Shown here one piece after another: positions 50,760 to 61,799 of a DNA stretch of 64,000 nt. The stretch is from assembly GCA_036936605.1 (NCBI GenBank), contig JAUPFV010000005.1, positions 4,639,670 through 4,703,669 on the forward strand, given 5' to 3'. This DNA comes from Limnanthes douglasii subsp. nivea (lineage: Eukaryota > Streptophyta > Magnoliopsida > Brassicales > Limnanthaceae). Numbering within the stretch: position 1 is the stretch's first letter; the number at the start of each line of letters is the position of its first letter. The notes under the pieces were generated by a model. That model did not search any database. It was given only the letters and a program-made list of their open reading frames with translations, and was not told the origin of the DNA. Position numbers and translations under genes: made by a program.

Positions 50760-51310
50760 AATGTCCATAACATCTACGAGTAAGCGATTTGGACTGGACC
50801 TTCGGTTTTATATTTTAAAACTAGTCCGGACTGTTAAGTTTTCGGTCCGGTCCGAGTTGGTCCAGTTTCGTTTCGGTTCAGTCTTATTTTGGTCGGTCTG
50901 GTACGGTCTAATTAAAAAAATTCAATTTAATTAAAATTAAAATTTCAATTTTTTAAATAAAAAATTAACATAAAAATCTAAACTATCAAAGTTTAGATGT
51001 TAATTTTTGATTTTTATATTAAAAATAGGTAATTAACTATTAATTTTGAAAATATAATGTATAAAAAATTAATAATAATAAATAAATTAATCGGACCTAA
51101 CATTTTTTTTGGTTCGTTTTTTATGTGTTTTACTGGTATATTAATTTTATTGGTTTTGTATCAATTTATCGGTTATCGGTTAGATTCTTAATCGGTTTGG
51201 CTTCGAACCAGTTTTATTGTTTCGATTTCTTATCGATTTCGATTTTTAAAATAGAACCGCGAACCGGACAATTAAAATTCGGTCCGGTTCTTAGTTCACC
51301 ATATTTTAAC
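50760..51310. repeat. degraded GGTCCGG/GGTTCGG-rich element
   Basis: Both edges are rich in GGTCCGGTCC and CGGTTC-like words around an AT-rich core, as in the subterminal regions of the hAT-like elements at 18.6 and 30.6 kb. No clear termini or target duplication were found. A similar GTTCGG/CGGTCC-rich block lies at about 52150-52440. Confidence 0.3.
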
Positions 51311-51768
51311 ATGTATGTTTTATGTAAAAGGGTGCTTTATGCAAATTAAGACTTGTGCTTTTAGTAGTTTGAAATCTGACATGATTTCATTTTCTAGTTG
51401 AATATATATTTATATTGGGAAAGTGTAGATTCATCGCTTTAGTGGGTAACCCACCGCCGCCTTCGGCCGACAAAAATCTAGCTTGGCAACCATGCCCCTC
51501 CTCGTAGCCTTTGCCTAAAGTGATGCAGTCGAGTGCAATATTTTAGGGCGGTTAATATATCACATTATTATTTATGAGGCCGACACTATGTTTTGGAGTT
51601 CGGATTTTTTGCTCATTTTAAATTAATTAAACCCGACGTAAGTGACAAATTAAATAAAACATAATATGATTTGACTGATAAGTGTAGTTACTGTATATTT
51701 GTATATTTATCCTTATCAAGATGTACAGGTAATGAAAACTATCCTTAGCCATTCTAATATTGCAAAAA

Positions 51769-51989
51769 AGTGTCCCAAAAGGTAGCCGAGTTAGTTGAGT
51801 ATGACATGCTTGTGACCAAAGGCTGTAAGTTCGAGTCCCTCTACATACGTTTTCTCGGCTGAGCCTGTCACTTTGTGTGGTTTACCTTCTGACGTTGGTT
51901 TGCAGGCTATCGCGTCAGACTGAGGGTTTACCCTGTGCGCACTCATTGCTATTCTGAGTAGTGGCTGCGGGTTCCTTCCGGGAAAAAAA
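51769..51989 (+). mobile_element. tRNA-derived SINE, plus strand
   Basis: SINE of about 220 bp flanked by a perfect 13-bp duplication AATATTGCAAAAA (51756-51768 and 51990-52002). A B box GTTCGAGTCCC lies at 51829-51839 and an A-box-like TTAGTTGAGTATGA at about 51791-51804. It ends GTTCCTTCCGGG followed by an A run. It is the same family as the inverted copy at 42687-42903. Confidence 0.9.
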
Positions 51990-52040
51990 AATATTGCAAA
52001 AAGAGCTGTCGATTTGATTAAAAATATCTAAATCACCAGA

Positions 52041-52142
52041 AGCAAAGAAAAAGTAGAAGCCTTTGAGGACCGAAAAGTATGACAAACAAATAGCAAAGAA
52101 AAAGTAGAAGCCTTTGAGGACTGAAAAGTATGACAAACAAAT
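52041..52142. repeat. 51-bp tandem duplication
   Basis: Two adjacent 51-bp units beginning AGCAAAGAAAAAGTAGAAGC, differing at one base (GGACC versus GGACT). Very recent duplication, non-coding. Confidence 0.9.
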
Positions 52143-52698
52143 AGTCTTCTTATCGGGTTCGGAACCGTGACTGATTTGGTAAGCTATCGGACGGTCCGAA
52201 CCGTTGAACGAAGAGAGTCAAATATTATGGAAAGAGACAGATTCTTAACCGACCGATATGTTGGTTTATCATAAACTTTTTTAGAGTTTTAGTTAAAAAT
52301 ATACATAAATTAAAAAACTTTTTTATATTTCTCTTAGCGGGCTCGTTACCGGACGGACCAGTCAGAGAATCGGTTCAAAATTTATGTTCCCAACCCGATC
52401 CTTAAGCTATTTGAACCGATCTTGAACGGATCTTACCGATCCAATTTTGGGTGGATTAACAGATTAGGAGGCCCAACAACAGCTCTACAAACAAACAACA
52501 ACATCCTAGGGAGTATGTATTGTGTAATATTCCTACTAGCTTCTCACCTTAATCGTTCTCTATCTCAACTCTTCTCCGTACAATCCATGCATAACCTAAC
52601 AAAAAATAACCAAAATAAAAATGGGTGTTTTGAAGTACCATTACAAATTCTAAGATATATAAATTTCGATATATATAGTGTTAGATGTTATAAAAATC

Positions 52699-52699
<1 letters not shown>

Positions 52700-52735
<36 letters not shown>
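52700..52735. repeat. TA microsatellite
   Basis: A run of TA dinucleotides. Similar runs occur at about 3398-3421, 31300-31332, 48135-48156, 48790-48837, 60784-60816 and 62280-62306. Confidence 0.9.
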
Positions 52736-52738
<3 letters not shown>

Positions 52739-53269
52739 GTTTGTTTGAATCTTTCGAATTTTAGAAACAAATAGGTCTTTTAAGCTTAATTAAATTTAAT
52801 TCAGCTTTCGTACTTTTTTTTATAGAGGACGATTTGAGTTTTTAAAAGCTTTTGAGAGGTCATTAGCTCCAAAATCAAGTGGTATACTCGTGGTGTTCTG
52901 TTCGTCCCATAGTAAGTCTTTCTTTGTTAGAGTTTCAATTTCTTATCCTTTCATCTTCACATTCTCGTGTCATTTTGAGCATACTTTCGAATTTGATTCC
53001 AGAGTTCTCAAAGGTTTTTGATTTGCAGCTGGATCTCTTGCTCTGCATAAGGTGTTTTGTCAGGTATTTTTACATGCTAAGTAAATTATAAATAGTTCTT
53101 ATATAATCTTATATTGAGAAATAACCGTTGTACGATATCTGTTGTTTAGGATGTTAGTGTAGGTCTCTGATTGCGCCTACGAAAATGATGTCTAAGTAGC
53201 AGAATGATTCTGAGATGATTTGGTAGCTAGTTAGCATGTAGATCCCGTTTGAACTTGCATTTATGTGTC

Positions 53270-54900
53270 CATTTGGCTAGCGAGTTTGCTGATGCATTTT
53301 GATCTCGAAAGATGCGAGTGATTTTTATTCATGGAACTATTAGTTTCCTGTAACAATCAATTAAAAAAGATAGGTACCAAGGGGTATTGAATTGCTTTAA
53401 GATAGCTACGAGTATTAGCGAATTTGTTTTTATATCAATATTTGCAATATTCATGTTGTGGCATATGTATAAACTATAGAATAATGCACAACTTTTAGCT
53501 ATTAGAAGACTCTGTTTACCATAGTCTTCCAATGGCTGTGTTGATTTAACCTTGTGAGCATGAGCCATCTATATTCATCTTTAGTATTTGAGCCATACGA
53601 GGATTCCATTTTGTTACTATTGTCTGAAGAAGATTGTTTAGGTGATTGTAGCAGCCTATGATGTAAGCAGTATCCATATCAGGACATTAGTGATCTCTTT
53701 TCAAGAGATTAGCTATGTCTAATTTTTAAATTTGATATATGACTTTTTGGATGATAGCAGGGATGGCGAAGGTCTGTCGATTGAATTTACTTATGTTTTA
53801 TTGATTCCAGAGAGTCCAACAGATAATTGATGGTAATATGGTACAAATGTGAATGTCTTTTGGTGAGGACCATAACCAGCACCATATTATAGGCGGTAAA
53901 GTCACATGGCTCACAATACTTACATTGAAGATGCTTCCAAAGAAATTCCAAACTTCCCATGATGATTTGCATTGAACAAAATAGTGGTTGATAGTTTCAG
54001 AGTTATTACAAAAAAGGCACTTAGAAGCCAAACGTATGTTTCTATTTTGTATAAGAGAGTCCGATAAAATCCAGGTTTGCAGCAATCTCTAGAGAAAGAA
54101 AGAGCATTTATTTGGAGATATATTTTTCCAGATTTGTTTAAAAATCTTGGATTTTGTTTCATAAATCCTGACCAGGTTCCACATGTCTATTCTTGAAAAT
54201 TTATCTTCCTGATTAATAGTCCAAATAATTGAGTATGCTTCTGTTTCTTTAATGGCTAATCTTTTACTTTTTGTTATGTCTGATGGTAAACAGCTTTGTT
54301 GAGCTTATCATTATTCCATAATCTGTTTATTCAGAGATCTTTGACCCATTCTTGATATACCAAGTCATATGGCTCGCAATACTTACATTGCATATGCTTC
54401 CAACGTGAGTCTAAACTTCCCATGATGCTTTGCATTAAACAATAGTGGTAGATAGTTTTACAGTTATTACAAAATAGACACTTAGAATCCAAAGGTATGT
54501 TTCTATGTTTTATAACAGAGTCCACTGAAACCCAGTTTTGCAACAATCTTCATAGAAAGAAAGAGCATTTCTTTGGAGATATACTGTTCCAGATTTGTTA
54601 AAAAATCTTGGATTTGGTTCCATGAATCCTGACCTAGTTCCATATGTCTTTTGTTGAGAATTTACCTTCCCGATTAATAGTCCAGATGATTAGGCCTACT
54701 TCTGTTTTTAATAAATACTCTCTTAATTCTTGTTATGTCTGATGGTGAAACATTTTGGTTGAGCTTATCATTATTCCATAATCCGTTTGTCCATAAATCT
54801 TTGACCAATTCTTGATAATACCAGGAGTTATAAGTCTTTGTGTTTAAAGATATGAGAGGAAGATGATGACACCATCTGTCTAACAAAAGTTCCACTTTAT
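53270..54900 (-). pseudogene. LINE 3' end remnants, minus strand, partly duplicated
   Basis: Minus-strand frames at 54546-54331 and 54085-53798 both encode the zinc-finger-like region at the end of LINE ORF2 (RNIPLDSKCLFCNNCKTIYH and RNIRLASKCLFCNNSETINH). About 390 bp at 53900-54290 repeats at 54370-54770 at an estimated 80% identity, same orientation. 53568-53329 resembles a LINE RNase H domain (ANIDIKTNSLILVAIL). The two copies may be a tandem duplication or two insertions of one family. All frames are broken. Confidence 0.6.
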
Positions 54901-54914
54901 TTTTTGCCCAACCT

Positions 54915-57070
54915 GGACAATATCGTGACTATAAAGGGAGGTTTAACAACAAATACAAAGAATGAGGAAGTTATACTTATAGTAAAGTAGGTGAAGATAC
55001 TCGCCAAACAGACCAACATGCTAACCGTGTGGCAAGTTTTTCCTTGGGATTCTTATTTGCTGAACAAAATCAAAGGTCAGATCCTTATGCATATCTTATG
55101 ACACAAGGTTCAAGAAATGACAATGACACATATGCAGACTCATGAGCCACTCATCATGTAACTCACAATCTTAGTCTCTTAAGTCAGAGGATGGAGTATG
55201 AAGTTAATGTTTATGTCCCAGTTGAAAATGGTAAAAAATGTTTGATTAAACATGTTGGGAACTCTAGGATTCCTACATGTGTTAATAAATCACTAAACTA
55301 AACAATATATTTCATGTTCCCTACTATTTCTATTTTTTATCTGTCTTGAAGCTTACTTATCAAAACTATGTATTTGTTGAGTTTTTTTAAAATGTATATT
55401 TTGTGAAGGATTTGTGAACATAGAAGGTGATTCTAACAGGGAAGGCTAAAAATGGACTATATTGCATTTACCAAGTTGTGGATGAGTCTCATAGAGCTCT
55501 CAACTTTGAAATCTTTCTAGGCTCTGAGTTTACTTTACCTAAAAAATGGCACATTAGGTTGGGCCATCCATATCTCACTATTTTATCTAAGAATTTTACA
55601 TATATGTAATGTCTATTTTAATAAAAACAACTTCTATTTTTTGAATCCTACCAGGTGGGTAAGTCATACAAATTATCTTTATCTATCTCTAAGTCTCATG
55701 CCTTGAATATTCTAGACATTGTCCATTATGATATATGGGGACCAGCCCCTACACTGACCAAAAATGGATTCAAGTATTACATCATATTTATAGATGGTTT
55801 CAGTAGGTTTTCTTGGGTGTATCCACTTAAATAAAATAGTGATAACTTGTCTAGTTGCCTAGAATTTAAAAAGCTGGTCAAAACTCAGTTTGGACGACAC
55901 ATTAAAGTCCTACAAACTGATGAAGGTGGTGAGTATAAGACATTCTTATTCTTCACAAAGAATTGTGGCATTAATTTTAGAATGTTCTGTCCACATACCT
56001 CTGCCCAAAATAGTAGGGCAGAGAGGAAGCATTGGTACATTGTTGAGACTCGCCTTACCCTTTTGGCTCAGTCTCATCTTCCCTTATCCTGCTGGTTTGA
56101 TGGTTTTCACACATCTACATATCTTATCAAAAGACTATCAACATTTTTCCTAGTCAATAAAGTACCTTATGAGTTAGTCTATCACAAAATACCTGACTAC
56201 TCTATCTTCAAAATAGCTGGCTCTCATTTCCACCCTTGCATTAGACTCTAGTAAACATCACAAGTTTAATTTTTCATTCTTCTAAAAGTGTATTCCTAGG
56301 ATACTACACCACACACAAAAGCGATAAAGTTTTTACTCCTATTAGAAATCTTCTCATGTACATACATGTTGTGTTCAATGAGGAAGAGTTCCCATATACT
56401 GGAAAATTCTTCAACACAACTAAGTCAGCTGTCATACTCAGACTAGTTTTCCAAATTTTCTACACTTTCTAGTTCCATAAACTCTACACCAAATGTAATG
56501 CAAGACACTCCCATAGCAAAAATTCTACTAAAAGGCTACACTAACTTGTCTCTTGTGCTCCCACATAAAAATCATCTTCCTCCAGTTGCCTTATCCAAGC
56601 GAAACCTACACAGCATATCAGAACTATATCAAACACAATACATAATCCCTTAGTTCCAATTTCAAAAACAGATCCTTCAAAATCCACAAACATACAACTC
56701 CATACCCAATCAACATGTTCCAATTTTAAACTACACATAGGCCATGTCCTACCCAACCAGATTGTTTCAAAGAGATCCACTACTTCTATTCCTAAACTAT
56801 TGGTTGGCACCAATGCTCTAGTTCCCACTACCAACACACATTCTATGAGTACCAGGGGGGAATGATGGTATTTTCAAGCCTAAACATATTTACAATGGTT
56901 TACTGAACACAACTGTGGACCCACCTAAGGAGCCAACAAGTTCCAAACAAGTCATTTCTGATCTTAATTAGTCTAAAGCAATGCAGGTTGAAATTAAGGA
57001 TCTCAAATCTAATGATGTTTGGTCATTGACATCTTGGCTTCCTCATATGAACATTTTAGGAAAAAAATGA
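54915..57070 (+). pseudogene. Ty1/Copia retrotransposon internal remnant
   Basis: In order on the plus strand: a protease site near 55136 (DS-stop-ATHHVTHN, where DSGA.HH is expected); a GAG-pre-integrase segment at 55427-55609 (WHIRLGHP); and integrase with its three acidic residues in context (YDIWGP near 55730, QTDEGGEY near 55915, SRAERKHW near 56015). A piece near 56990-57060 (MQVEIKDLKSNDVWSLTSW) then matches the very start of Copia reverse transcriptase. The rest of the transcriptase and both LTRs are missing. Confidence 0.75.
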
Positions 57071-57969
57071 GTCATAGTCTAAAATATGGAGTTGACCTCG
57101 GGATGAAAGTTTAGGCCCCATACATTCAATTATCCCTCTCAAACTAAAAAGTCCGTGCATGTGCAAGCGATACAACTCATTGAGATGCAACTGAATTAAT
57201 TGTGGCTTAGGTTGGGCCTCGACCCTCTAATACCAGACCCCTAAGCATGCTGCAACCTCACTCTCACTGTTGTTGTCCATATGTATTAATTTTTTGTTTT
57301 ACTTGATGTCAGATCTTGCAACTAATAATATGTTGTTTTTAGAAATAAAATTTGAGATATCAATGTATTTTCATAAACAACGCCATTGATAGATTATGGA
57401 CTGATAGTCGGTGATTCTCATTGGTAAAACAAATCATAAAAAGAAAAAATATTATTAAAATAGTTACTAACGTGTAAAAAAAGACTAATATACTTCTAAA
57501 AGATAGGATTAGAAAATATTATACTTATCTTCATGGACCTGAATATAAGACCTGAATATATAAATAAACTATATTATATAAATTTTATCTTTCTATTTGT
57601 TACATGTTGCTAAATATTGATTTAAAATTGCAGCCCAAATAACAAACATTTGTTCAATGATAATCATAATAATAATATAATAATAACTAGGATAAGTTAC
57701 GGTTTAGTATCCATCCAAAAATCTATTACGGTCTAATACCGAAAAAAATATATTCATGAACCACATATTTTTTACGTAAATATATTTTTATATAAAATCA
57801 TCAAGCACACGTATATTTTATTTCTTTTTATTGTGATTTAAATTATTAAAATTTTATATCTTATAAATTATGATTTGGGAAAAAATCTGACAGGACCATT
57901 GATTTTATTTTTTAAGACGGACAAATCTAGATTCATAAATGATATTTTTTTAACTTTTTTTAATGGGCA

Positions 57970-58490
57970 AAATTCTCGCATCTAGTTTTTGGTCTTGCGT
58001 CTATCATCTAAAAATGTGCATTTTACACTAGTCTCACATCTTGTAACTCGTCTCGTATCTATCATTTAAAAATTATTTTACTCTGGTCTCTAATCTAGAA
58101 ACTGGTCTCGCATCTATAATCTAAAAGTTTCCATTTTACCAGAGTCTCGCATCTAGGAGTTGGTCCCGTATCTTTCTAAAAATTATTTGACACTGGTCTC
58201 GCATCTAGCAACTGGTCCAACATTTATTTAAAAATTATTTTACAATGGTCTCACTTCTAACAACTAGTCTCACATCTAGCAACTATTCTCACATCTATTA
58301 TCTAAAAAATATTTTACATTACGCTCAAATCTAGCAACGCTAGATGATAGATGCGAGACACTTGACATGGTGGGTCTCGCACATAGCAACAATAGATTAT
58401 AGATGTTAGAAACTGGACACGACTTATAGATGTTAGAAACTGGACATGACTCTCGCATCTAGGAATACTAGATGCGAGACACTAGACACG
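57970..58490. repeat. TCTCGCATCTAG minisatellite ending in a perfect hairpin
   Basis: About eight diverged units of roughly 60-65 bp carry TCTCGCATCTAGCAACTGGT, ATCTAAAAATTATTTTAC and ACTGG words. In the right third the orientation inverts (GATGCGAGACACT). The stretch ends in a perfect 12-bp inverted repeat TCTCGCATCTAG / CTAGATGCGAGA at 58451-58479 with a 5-nt loop. Confidence 0.75.
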
Positions 58491-59634
58491 AACTTACCTA
58501 AAAAATGCAAAAAACACAATAAAACTTATCTGAAAACACATAATCATTTTCTTTCTCCATACAATCTTTAATCCTAAATTTGGAAAGACATTTCAATTCT
58601 AATTACCACTCAAATGCTCATTTCAACATAAAATATCAATCAAAAACAAAAAACAATTTAAAAAAAAAGAAAAGAAAATTTCAAAAACATAAATCACACA
58701 ATAGAAAAAAAAAAACTTTAGTAAAAATATCCAGTTATATTTAATTATAATTAAAAAATAAAAAATAATAGAGATATACTCTATAATTACAATATAAATA
58801 TAAATTTTTAGATAATTTTTTAAATTTGTTAAAAAAGTTATTCTTATTTAATCCACAATAGTATTTGGACGTATGCAGAGACTGTACTTGATTAGTTTAT
58901 AGAAATATTTAATGTCTCTATTAGTGTGATCGTAACAATTTATTCTTTCAACAATTCTTTCTTTGAAAGATAAAAAGTATCACAGGTATTCAATGTATTT
59001 CACTTATAACAAGTCAGTCCTGATCTTTTGTCTCTGTAATAAACCGGTCATTTTTGTTTAAAAAATGTAACAAACAAGTTTTTATTAACCTCATTGCATT
59101 TTTTTTTACCATAAATGTTCTTTGACTTGCCGCGTCAACGTCTAACATGGATCGCTGATGTGGCAGCAGTAAAAATAAAATAAAATATTACTTTACTCTA
59201 TAAACCTATATTCTAATCCAAACCTGATACAATCCTCCAAATAACCGAACACCGATCCATTTCAATCAAAAATTAATTACACTTAATACTATAATAACCA
59301 ACCCACTGAATTACCAACTTCATTATTACCCTCGTACTATAATTTAACTTTTTTTCATATATATTGATTAAGAAACTTCTTTCAACAATACTACACAATT
59401 ACAAATTCACCGCAAAATCCATAACAACTGATTTAAAATATAAAATAAATTATACACATGCGTGTACATTTTCAAAAAAAAAGGGTAAAAGAAGATAGTG
59501 ATAGCATTTTAAACTTATCTCAAATACAAATAAATTAGTACCATAACACTAAAGTCAAACTTAAACTATGTACATACACAACATCACTAATTAGCGATTA
59601 TTAACTTAAAATATAAAGCTAATTAATTTAAAAA

Positions 59635-60777
59635 TTACGTAAGAAAATGATTAGCCGAGAAAGCATCAAGAAAATCGACCCAATAATCATCATCGTCGTC
59701 AAGATCTACGGTTGTAATCAAGTGGCTCCATTGATCAACTACTTGAACTGCGTTTTTATCATCAATCTCATCGTTTTTCGCGAATCTTCCTCGTATCCGT
59801 GGCCTACTGTCTGCTAATGTTTTTCTGCATGCATACTAATTTTCACCCAAAAATATTAACTTAGCTACATCATAATTATATATTGTTTTTCCAATTTAAA
59901 ATGTTTTAAAATGTGTATATTTAAAATTACAATAATTTTATAAAAATAATAATAAATTTATCTATTCAACCTTTACTAAAAATAATAATATAAAAAAATT
60001 ACTAAAAATTACTACAAATCCTAATACATGCTGGTTAATCGTAAAAAGGGTTTTAAATCTACTTTTGTATTAAACTCGTCTTCACATTTTCATAATATTA
60101 GATTTTAGTCCGGCAGATAATTGATAAAAATCACAAATGTAACTTTGTTGAAAATAAAAATTTATTTGGTAACGTTAAAAAATGGACAAATTATTTGGTG
60201 ACCTTACGTAAATATGAAGAACTAAACTTCTATATTCTTGAAATATAAGAGATTATTTCAATAAAATAAAAAAATAAAAAACCGTTTTTAAATAATTGAT
60301 GAGAAATTTGGAGCATTTTTGTCAAAAATAACTACGAAAAGACAATAAATTAAAATGTATTATCTTGAAATTCTAAACCATATTTCTTTTGAAACAAAAA
60401 TATTTTTTAAAATAAAATTTCTTTTGAATTGAATTTTTTTATTTTCCAACATTTACTTAAGTGATATATTAATACAACTATATATTAATTGCTTATGGAT
60501 TATATATAATGTGACACTTTTTTATGTGGAAATTTGATAATAATAAAAAATAAAATAAAAAAGAGTAAGAAATAATAACCTTAATTTTCTTGTTGAAATT
60601 TCTAAGATTTCTTTTAGCTTTATATCTTTCAATCCTTTCTTTTTTCTCTTGAGGAGTATATTTAGAAGCATTAGTCATGCTCTCAATTATTGCATTGCTT
60701 TCATGTGACAATGGACTCAACTCTCTCTGTTTTTGCTTCCCCATTTTCATCCTCTGCATCCAAATAATAAACACATT

Positions 60778-60821
<44 letters not shown>

Positions 60822-61492
60822 TTATTTTTAGTTTCTATACTACCGATCTGTTATTTTTATTAATTTTTTTATATTATATACTACTACAAATGCGTAGATA
60901 TAAATTATAAAAATATCTAAATAAATAAGATATTTTTTTTTAAAGTTTACACATCATCATAAATACCTATATAATGTTGGGTAATATTCTTTCGAATTTC
61001 ATTATAATAAATATAAAAATCCTATAGAATTGTATAGGATGAAAAATTAATATTTTTTTTCAAATTAATTTTATTTTTTAATTTTTTAACTTAATGTTTT
61101 CTTTAGATTATTCGAAAACCAAAATAGAAAAAAATAAAGAAACTAACGTGTAAATCTCCAGTGCTACAAACTCTTCTCACATGACTCGATTCGGGTCCAA
61201 CAATTTTCTCACGGGTCGACCCGGAATGATTGTAAAGCTCATTAAGACTATTAGAGCTTCTCTGTCTCTGGTTAGTACTACACCAACTCGCTAATGAACT
61301 CGGTGAGTTATACCCACTACTGCTACTGTTCCCTGTGTCCGAGTTAAACGATTTTATCGCTTCACTCAACTCGAGGGGCGGAGCGATCATGTAGAGGGGA
61401 GGAGGTGGTGGGGAGAAGACGTCGCCGGAAGAGGAAGGGGAGAAGGAGGTGAGGGGATATACGGCGGCGGTTTTGGTGAGGTGTCGATACAT
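59635..61492 (-). CDS. CCT-domain protein, three exons
   Basis: Exons on the minus strand are 61492-61148, 60753-60580 and 59835-59635. All junctions are phase 0 and the introns GT..AG. The product is 239 residues. The N-terminal 115 residues are Ser/Pro-rich (FSPPPPPLYMIAPPLELSEA, SSSSGYNSPSSLASW). The CCT motif spans the exon 2/3 junction: KKERIERYKAKRNLRNFNKK-IK joined to YACRKTLADSRPRIRGRFAK. The C-terminus is acidic (DLDDDDDYWVDFLDAF). There is no B-box, so it belongs to the small CMF-type proteins rather than CONSTANS-like ones. By family it is a nuclear transcriptional regulator that can contact NF-Y subunits; the process controlled is unknown. TATAAGTA at 61554-61547 lies 55-60 bp upstream of the ATG. 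Confidence 0.9.
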
Positions 61493-61546
61493 GATTGGTT
61501 GGTAGGATTGTTGGAGTGTGGAAAGGGAGTGGAGGGTTTTGGTGGG

Positions 61547-61554
61547 TACTTATA
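61547..61554 (-). promoter_or_regulatory. TATA box of the CCT gene
   Basis: TATAAGTA on the minus strand, 55 bp before the start codon, implies a short leader of roughly 25-30 bases. Confidence 0.55.
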
Positions 61555-61799
61555 CAAAGAACAGAGCTAGAGAAAGAAGAAAAGTGACGTGGAGAGTGAT
61601 GTCATGGTTGAGAGAAAGGTCGTTGACCTGTATCATGTGGGTCTTTTGAGTAGGACTCTTACATGAATGTGTTACTTTTTGTTCTGTCTTAGTGTTTTTT
61701 TTTAGATTTAGTTCGATAAATTGAAGAGCGGACTTGATGAAACTCGTATAAACATAAATATAAAACAAAATTATTACGAATAGGAACATACTATATAAA

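Noticed and set aside
51421..51545. Short element with CATCGCTTTAG ... CTAAAGTGATG ends
   Set aside because: The inverted ends have a mismatch and there is no target duplication or second copy in the window; could be chance.
58451..58479. Helitron 3' end (hairpin)
   Set aside because: No CTRR end follows the hairpin at the right distance and no Rep/helicase sequence is nearby.
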